A DNA stretch of 23,134 bases from a virus. The notes under the pieces were generated by a model. That model saw only the letters and a program-made list of their open reading frames with translations. It was not told the origin of the DNA and made no database searches. Positions 21,901 to 23,134 of this stretch are shown here, in pieces. Both the position numbers and the translations under genes were made by a program. Each line of letters starts with the position of its first letter. The first letter of the stretch is position 1. The stretch covers positions 1 through 23,134 of the IMG/VR virus record IMGVR_UViG_3300020200_000187, one strand, 5' to 3'.

Positions 21901-21955
21901 AAAGAGGAATTTGAGATTCTACGTTATATTTAACAGAAATTTTTGATTCGGTCAT
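9962..21955 (-). CDS. Giant YHYH-domain virion structural protein, 3997 residues, in the gp7 slot
   Basis: This protein lies between gp6 and gp8, where T4 has wedge initiator gp7 (1032 residues), and is likely a baseplate wedge or wedge-anchored protein. Residues 15-40 (IPLFMQEEYPLFAPFLKQYY) and 190-215 (FYSTKGTPKANNILFKALYG) are an N-terminal region typical of phage baseplate structural proteins. Two ExITYT modules lie at 80-122 and 324-370. HxFxTGExVxY modules begin near 582, 815, 937, 1488, 1667, 1775, 1830 and 2980. A YHYH domain lies at about 1220-1325. A motif at 2440-2475 (EKWDDKVDELTHTVGFKKF) resembles marine phage tail proteins. Three related beta domains fill 2560-2910, two NG-FINDVLQ modules start near 3222 and 3508, and GxGY modules occur throughout, dense at 3185-3290 and 3740-3800. 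No signal peptide or transmembrane segment is evident. ATG at 21955 follows the gp6 stop by one base (TAATATG) with AGCAGG before it. The frame is unbroken over 11.99 kb, which argues that it is functional. Equivalence to gp7 rests on position alone. Confidence 0.88.
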   Translation of the reverse strand: MTESKISVKYNVESQIPLFMQEEYPLFAPFLKQYYESQENFSEPINIAKNIDSLIKTDNYTSKVLNDSSTVTTEFCDFTDTSIKVESTFGWPDRYGLLKINNEVITYTSITETSFEGCIRGFSGITSYNFSGKQVSYETTENDTHEVGSKVENLSTLFLKEFFRKIKIQFLPGFEDIELYSELDQKNFLIQSKDFYSTKGTPKANNILFKALYGENVKTINPQDYLLKPSANDYRVVNRMVVKPINGNVLDLEGSSIFQEIKTASKTTSSYGSLSNVEIKYFNQELYYVLDIDFGYDRDTRTFGSIYGNFKVHPKTKLVQVNGSDLTVDSTIGFSNSGTLIINETEVTYTDKTNNQFLNCTNVPTSTIGDDIESAEYQSYGLDENGNRIDFRITGVLEKIILNDEEEYYYESGDPILIKSLGLIKDKKDAKFNSWKFNTSTKFNIKSIAPNGQYFVVTSYNDHLLSINDDLQFVNKINSSVINTKVERIISDTKFQVSANLNFSSANTFSNQHFVRRLIKITDSSITKNSFTSDIQNVYDNEGSVVVTSSSLPSYTIRATNRSKSLTLIGLSEVTNFVIPNHQFFTGDVVRLSASQDIFSLGVKNYVVKKIGNDTFKLSLSNSNIKNNLFVTFQNYLEDPVSITVTPIKNVGKSLSSQKIVRRIEEPINSKEQSAETKPQTRVGILMNGVEILNYKGEDVVYYGSIDSIDVLDGGEDYDIINPPVLKILDSTGVGATGTCSVKGSLKEIKVIDGGFGYIDVPSISISGGNGTGVIAEAKMSKIYNEVYFNAIGISTALGGFISTTSNFIGFNTEHKFNNGEEVVYDSFNGTKIGIGTTTGDITTQDYLQDNSIYYISVVNDQSIKIYNNQQDSINQTNEINLTSPGTGNQKFTSLKQKNIISSIQVVNSGNGYENKNRIVNSVGVNTSNSSINIKNHDFKSGEIVTYSTTGNVILGLDTSKNYFVLKLDDDNFRLCSTGIGTTVSKEFYLTNQYINLNSKGSGIHSFNYPPIRVTINGKIGVDRTDTSKFQSIIEPIFRGEITSIQLTNNGTGYGSTDIINFDKQPEISLNSGKNAVVKPIISGEKIKSIIVLNSGSEYNSSPSFKFIGSGSYAKLTPISIDGKLSSVKVENGGVGFRTDNCEITVISSGKNAKFHANIKRWTVNLVEKYKNLFATSDDDGLIVPGIVNELQYVNLFPPRELRKNLFSKNVSGSNNYQNNDLIFNNNEILSTDHSPIIGWSYDGHPIYGPYGYSNPTGGAIKALSPGYELVTQTNRPPGFDPGFFVEDYAFTNSGDLDEHNGRFCKTPDYPNGIYAYFTTINNSLNGYDNSYKKYRRPVFPYVIGNTYKSIPNKFNNLPSSNQSDIDLTSNEYIRNSYPYKLNQEEAECESIIQPQKLTNNLIEVSSSSIGQVESIGITSAGYGYEVGDKISFDNTETDGSGATARISEIFEDRIISLASSITALENVSFNVLTTGGLVEGVSTTPHSLKNLDFVNISGLSSNAYSNLGGFYQINVPSNKFALAVGLGTTGVTGLTTFLYFQNSVDSNVLRENDILKINQPGIGTEKFLVLNVDTTFKKVTVKREYGGKVGLNSVGIGTIVEEDPRRFTYNSGFTTNVSTNSQRKVFFEPQHSVAIGTVGLTTTISISRGSIFVDKIVDLKTIYIPQHKFTTGQKLLYSNEDGNSIVVSSTGIGSTTLSNNSHVYVAKFNDDAIGISTTPIGIGSTGGFVGIGSTANVLYFLTYGTGNFHSFKTQEEQITGKVEKNIATIRTKNNHNLQVGNSVQLEVSPGIATSIVVKYNSANRRLIINPRSFGGSGINTSTSIITIQNHNYSTGDKVIYTTTNPAFGLNQNRIYYIIKIDSNQFRLSDSYYQSITKNSSYVNITSAGSGHEISSINPPLTLIEGNTVIFDLSDSSLADNNGGSLVQAFDFNLYDNSNFSRIFTTSLKSPDFEVTKTGIIGVTNDAKLTLKVTKHIPQKLFYKLTPLIGKTYLTQEKSEIIIDKDVYEFNTLSKIKSKFNGSYEISGVGATSFTFNLKRSVEHNSYTSSNSYIKYKTKEKNILGSISSIDVVFGGRGYKSAPGITSVVSNSGSGAILAAQSSNIGKILKTEIKTPGFEYPSDPTLKPIAQLPQKLKVDELYSIDLVKVTYGGKKYSIPPKLIVIDPISKDIKTECELQPQLSGNVITGVKILTNTNSLFDKPNIVAANNNNGIGVTNISFNSTTKTVTVNLATGFSDAKSWPFALGSKIFIEGIGITSTGAGYNSSDYGYELFTLSGITSNIGGGKGVLQYKLDIEEDPGLFSSTNSIQNGTNSFGRIVPESYLPKFDSTLSSGKSKYNIGEPIYIKNEQVGFVVKWDPVLKLLKINNSSREIKPFEIIRGVNDNRSFVIKNYQSSAKFNIGPYTETKLDYEKDTGKLSTFLQVLQDGDYYQNFSYSLKSKVPIEKWDDKVDELTHTVGFKKFSDLQVESEIAPINPENDLQVLSSETDILVDIIQEKDFDCYEDYAIANESVESFKSSLISNQINFDTLRLLDYTEFVSNRVLKIDDISQYFDDTPNIFEYAVVGTFDLSQYNAAQFYILIKDARYFGEKEIIIVNVVYDGANGYLTAYGRNETVLDLGSFGFRRSGDLGEILFYPTKYEYNSYNLSNISVSLSDLNITGIGTSSLGDVVSFASTAITIPSSSSPTTNTVVSISTNSYSSAKVLLSASSSDGNIQFTEVNITNNGSDVYYEIFGDVDSGDNTPLFGSGVVGEVGVTTAVGKMLITFTPNPNIGVNIRGLSTLIGSTSVTGIGTLVLYKGELTSSYVSIAASTSPTENRVAGFTSDTHEGALYYVQIHDTTNDEIQLSEVVLTNDFDKNPQVSEYAVISSNGTLGSIGAAKSTTETHLTFTPNQNIETQVRVYQKTILISPKQDPIEVDLLSSLIRSDTISLGYEGTQISLTKDFNLSHRSFPIFRKVVDGGSSNVVNISRDTINIPNHFFVTGEKIEYSTNGTRVGIATTTVTGVGSTDFLPNTVYAVKISENLVKFAETPEKALKLKPEVFDITAVGIGSSHVFKSNFKSNSKSLIVIDNVIQNPVVSTAKTTHVKVDTDNVSTISPIEFNDVTGFYAKDLIKIENEFLIITDIGIGGTNKVVCRREQLGTTSGIHSTGAVITKYEGVYNIVDDRIYFVEAPHGDEINSDQNSSFQGRIFLRSFEVGSANTAYSNNYIFDNVSSQFNGLKDTFSLKSNGENINGIVTSNSASAGILLINNVFQKPKYPVAVGQTYSYEVIESSGISNVIFSQNTVGTGPMKFDINSAGVPRGGIIVSVGSTQGYGFQPLVSAGGTAIVSAAGTIQSVSIGNSGSGYRPGIQTSITVSAATSEGRVSIGTATAVNGIIVSIAVTNPGTSYTSTNPPEIIIDAPLNYENIPLRYDSSNSGIGTEATVNIVVGYGNSVIDFTFNNTGYAYTVGNVLTVEIGGSTGIPTNSSLSYRPFQLTVNEVYNDSFNAWYPGQFVVIDDIDNQFDGFKKTFTLKENGVIANFIVRKGSPIQPEQNLLVFINDVLQLPSESYIFDGGSQIEFLEAPKFGDSVKLLFFKGSSTDVVDVNVVPTIKVGDKLKLVDQLNGIRDVYTQDQRIVSELLTVDSVYTTQYFGPGITSDALIERTVEWCKQKEDFYLDSTLISKSRDELNSNIYPVTTAIKSVGIATTSIFVQSVRPLFNYTPEMLATTKHSIKILEQNDRRSAIATAIVSVAGTISNIIIEDGGIGFSTAPEVYISTPRSGSLATASAIVSGLGTISSISITNPGSGYTYSNPPKILIESESYKSETITSVSYEGDEGVISGVGTTSISGITTGITFDLYIPKNSVFRNANEVGTAQTISGIQSSYYFIIYDSVIGSGLTSLNQDDSILGIGTSYINNVYQVHKVEQITGNAVGVGTTSELLRVTTKVSSHSNLTGLGNSEFFGRYSWGRIYNFNRGPAATNFDVDLLNGTAGLSTAPLIIRLNSMRSLYTS
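10540..10745 (-). repeat. GxGY beta modules near the C-terminus of the giant protein
   Basis: Two consecutive copies of a roughly 45-residue module are encoded here: GGIGFSTAPEVYIS and, further on, PGSGYTYSNPPKILI. The pattern is an aromatic-preceded Gly turn (GxGY or GxGF), a short linker with Pro, a beta strand, then a Gly/Ala-rich turn and another strand (GTISSISI or GTISNIII). The same pattern recurs elsewhere in this gene and in gp8 and the DUF4815 gene. The copies differ in DNA sequence, so this is a protein repeat, not a recent DNA duplication. Confidence 0.6.
13200..14290 (-). repeat. Three tandem related beta domains inside the giant protein
   Basis: Three diverged copies of roughly 110-130 residues follow each other. 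Landmarks are FDLSQYNAAQFYILIKDA in copy 1, VVSISTNSYSSAKVLLSASS in copy 2 and TSDTHEGALYYVQIHDTT in copy 3. In each, a strand pair leads to a segment such as IIIVNVVYDG, IQFTEVNITNNG or IQLSEVVLTNDF. Copies 2 and 3 also share LITFTPNPNI and LTFTPNQNI near their ends. Conservation is at protein level only. Boundaries are approximate. Confidence 0.55.
17981..18298 (-). other. YHYH domain within the giant protein
   Basis: About 105 residues match the YHYH domain family: IIGWSYDGHPIYGPYGYS, then GFDPGFFVEDYAFTNSGDLD, DEHNGRFCKTPDYPNGIYAY and FTTI. The DGxPIYGP core and the NGRFCxTPxYPxGxYAYF end are the most telling parts. The domain occurs in secreted and surface proteins of bacteria and in structural proteins of marine T4-like phages; no activity is established as far as I know. 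The conserved His, Tyr, Asp and Cys residues are intact, so it does not look degenerate. Confidence 0.85.
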
Positions 21956-21956
21956 A

Positions 21957-23134
21957 TTACCTGCTTATTGGTCCATTAGAAAAACTTGAAGTCCTTACAT
22001 ATGAGAATCCTGAAGTATCGGCACCAGATGAAATTGTATCTGAAATCATATTGATATCTAATGTGTTTGAATCTATTTGTAAAAACAGATCCTGCAATCC
22101 AACTACATCATTCGATTCTGAAATTGCTTCAATTTCTATAATACTTTCTGGATTTTTTATTTCAGTTTCTATTATATTTAATACATTTAGAATTATCTCT
22201 CCTTTCACATAATCAACTGATCCAACATTGTTCCTTAAAATTTCATATTGATTATTTGATGTTTTTTTGAATAAAAAGATTTTTCCTTTTTCGCCATTTT
22301 GATCTGGATAATCTGATAAGTAAAGATCACCAGTTATTCCACTAACTTTAAATGCTGTAGATTTTATATTGAAGGGAGTTCTTTTTCCTGTAGTATCGTA
22401 TTTTAGATGGAAAGCATTTCCAAAACATATTTCATAATCAGCAAAAGTATTTAAAGAAGCTCTCAGATCTCTTCTCATTTTAATTTTAGTAATATTTGAA
22501 GTAATTGCTGGATCAACATCATCAATTATTTTGAGAAGTTTGCTATATTTCAATCTACTACCAAATTGATTTAATTCTGTCGATCTTGCAAAAGAAGTGA
22601 GATTATTAATGACTTTAGTTTTTAAATCATTTGGTGAAGTTGACAAATTGGAATTATAATAAACTGATGAATTTACTTCTATGAAAAGATACTTTATGTC
22701 CACAACTTCGGGCAAAATTCCCGCAACAGAATATTGTTTCAAATCTTTTACGATTTTTCTTTTTACGATATTTGAAATATAATTATAGTTTCTCGGTTTA
22801 ATTGCAATAAAAACTTTTCCGTATTGTGGAGGATCTAAATTCTCTCCACCAAAAACAGTTACTGTTTCTGCTTCTGGGAAAATTTTTGGAACAATAGATT
22901 CATAATCGGAAGCAGTAACAGCTCTATTTTGAGATGAATATAGTTTGGGGGCATAATTGCGAACCGATGAAATATTTTCTATATCATCTCCACCCGCAGA
23001 AGTTTTAAGAGTTGTTAAATTTGATATTCCGGAAGAAATTATATTTCCATTATTGTCAACTATTTTTCCACTAAAAGAAAAAAGTGAAATGCCGTTTCCC
23101 AGTTTTCCTTTTGTAATAATATAAGATACTGTAA
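21957..23134 (-). CDS. gp6: Baseplate wedge protein gp6, N-terminal part outside window
   Basis: This is the C-terminal 391 residues of gp6, which in T4 (660 residues) forms the inner ring joining the wedges of the baseplate and belongs to the gpJ-like wedge family. The frame is open to the window edge, so the true start lies beyond 23134. The telling segment lies at 22790-22990: YAPKLYSSQNRAVTASDYES, then IFPEAETVTVFGGENLDPPQ and YGKVFIAIKP. The APxxYxxQNRAVTxxDYE and PPQYGKVFI motifs are the family hallmark. A downstream stretch, GILPEVVDIKYLFIEVNSSV, fits the strand that follows in gpJ-like proteins. The final part (residues ending SNGPISR) shows no recognisable domain. The stop TAA is separated from the ATG of the giant gene by one base, so the two are probably translated together. 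Confidence 0.9.
   Translation of the reverse strand, partial: TVSYIITKGKLGNGISLFSFSGKIVDNNGNIISSGISNLTTLKTSAGGDDIENISSVRNYAPKLYSSQNRAVTASDYESIVPKIFPEAETVTVFGGENLDPPQYGKVFIAIKPRNYNYISNIVKRKIVKDLKQYSVAGILPEVVDIKYLFIEVNSSVYYNSNLSTSPNDLKTKVINNLTSFARSTELNQFGSRLKYSKLLKIIDDVDPAITSNITKIKMRRDLRASLNTFADYEICFGNAFHLKYDTTGKRTPFNIKSTAFKVSGITGDLYLSDYPDQNGEKGKIFLFKKTSNNQYEILRNNVGSVDYVKGEIILNVLNIIETEIKNPESIIEIEAISESNDVVGLQDLFLQIDSNTLDINMISDTISSGADTSGFSYVRTSSFSNGPISR

Noticed and set aside
21957-22742. A separate 261-codon gene starting at TTG 22742
   Set aside because: The same frame is open on to the window edge at 23134 and the upstream part codes for the gp6 signature, so this is an internal codon of gp6.

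Overview
The window is a block of virion structural genes from a T4-like (contractile-tailed) phage, most like the AT-rich marine T4-like phages that infect picocyanobacteria or SAR11-type bacteria. This rests on recognisable homologues of T4 baseplate wedge proteins gp6 and gp8 and neck protein gp13 in T4 gene order, on a DUF4815 and a YHYH-domain structural protein typical of marine T4-like phages, on low G+C (about one third by eye), and on T4-type late promoter motifs. The host cannot be fixed from this window.

Every gene is on the minus strand, so reading in the direction of transcription goes from right to left: (1) 23134-21957, the C-terminal 391 residues of gp6, with the start outside the window; (2) 21955-9962, a 3997-residue protein in the slot held by the wedge initiator gp7 in T4; (3) 9943-8372, gp8 (523 residues); (4) 8366-759, a 2535-residue DUF4815 protein in the place of T4 genes 9 to 12; (5) 757-530, a 75-residue coiled-coil protein in the fibritin (wac) position; (6) 504-1, the N-terminal 168 residues of gp13, with the end outside the window.

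Gaps between genes are 1, 18, 5, 1 and 25 bases, so the block reads as one late operon. Two near-identical T4-type late promoter motifs (CATAAATA) lie directly before gp8 and gp13, and both overlap the TAA stop codon of the gene before. There is no gene-free stretch over 25 bases and no RNA gene, mobile element, CRISPR array or terminator that I can see.

The expected assembly is: gp6, gp8 and the giant protein form the baseplate wedge; the DUF4815 protein probably sits at its periphery or forms a fibre or adhesin; gp13 closes the head neck. The most notable feature is the mosaic build of the two giant proteins and, in part, gp8, which share several families of short beta-rich modules. I see no separate defence, metabolic or regulatory system here.
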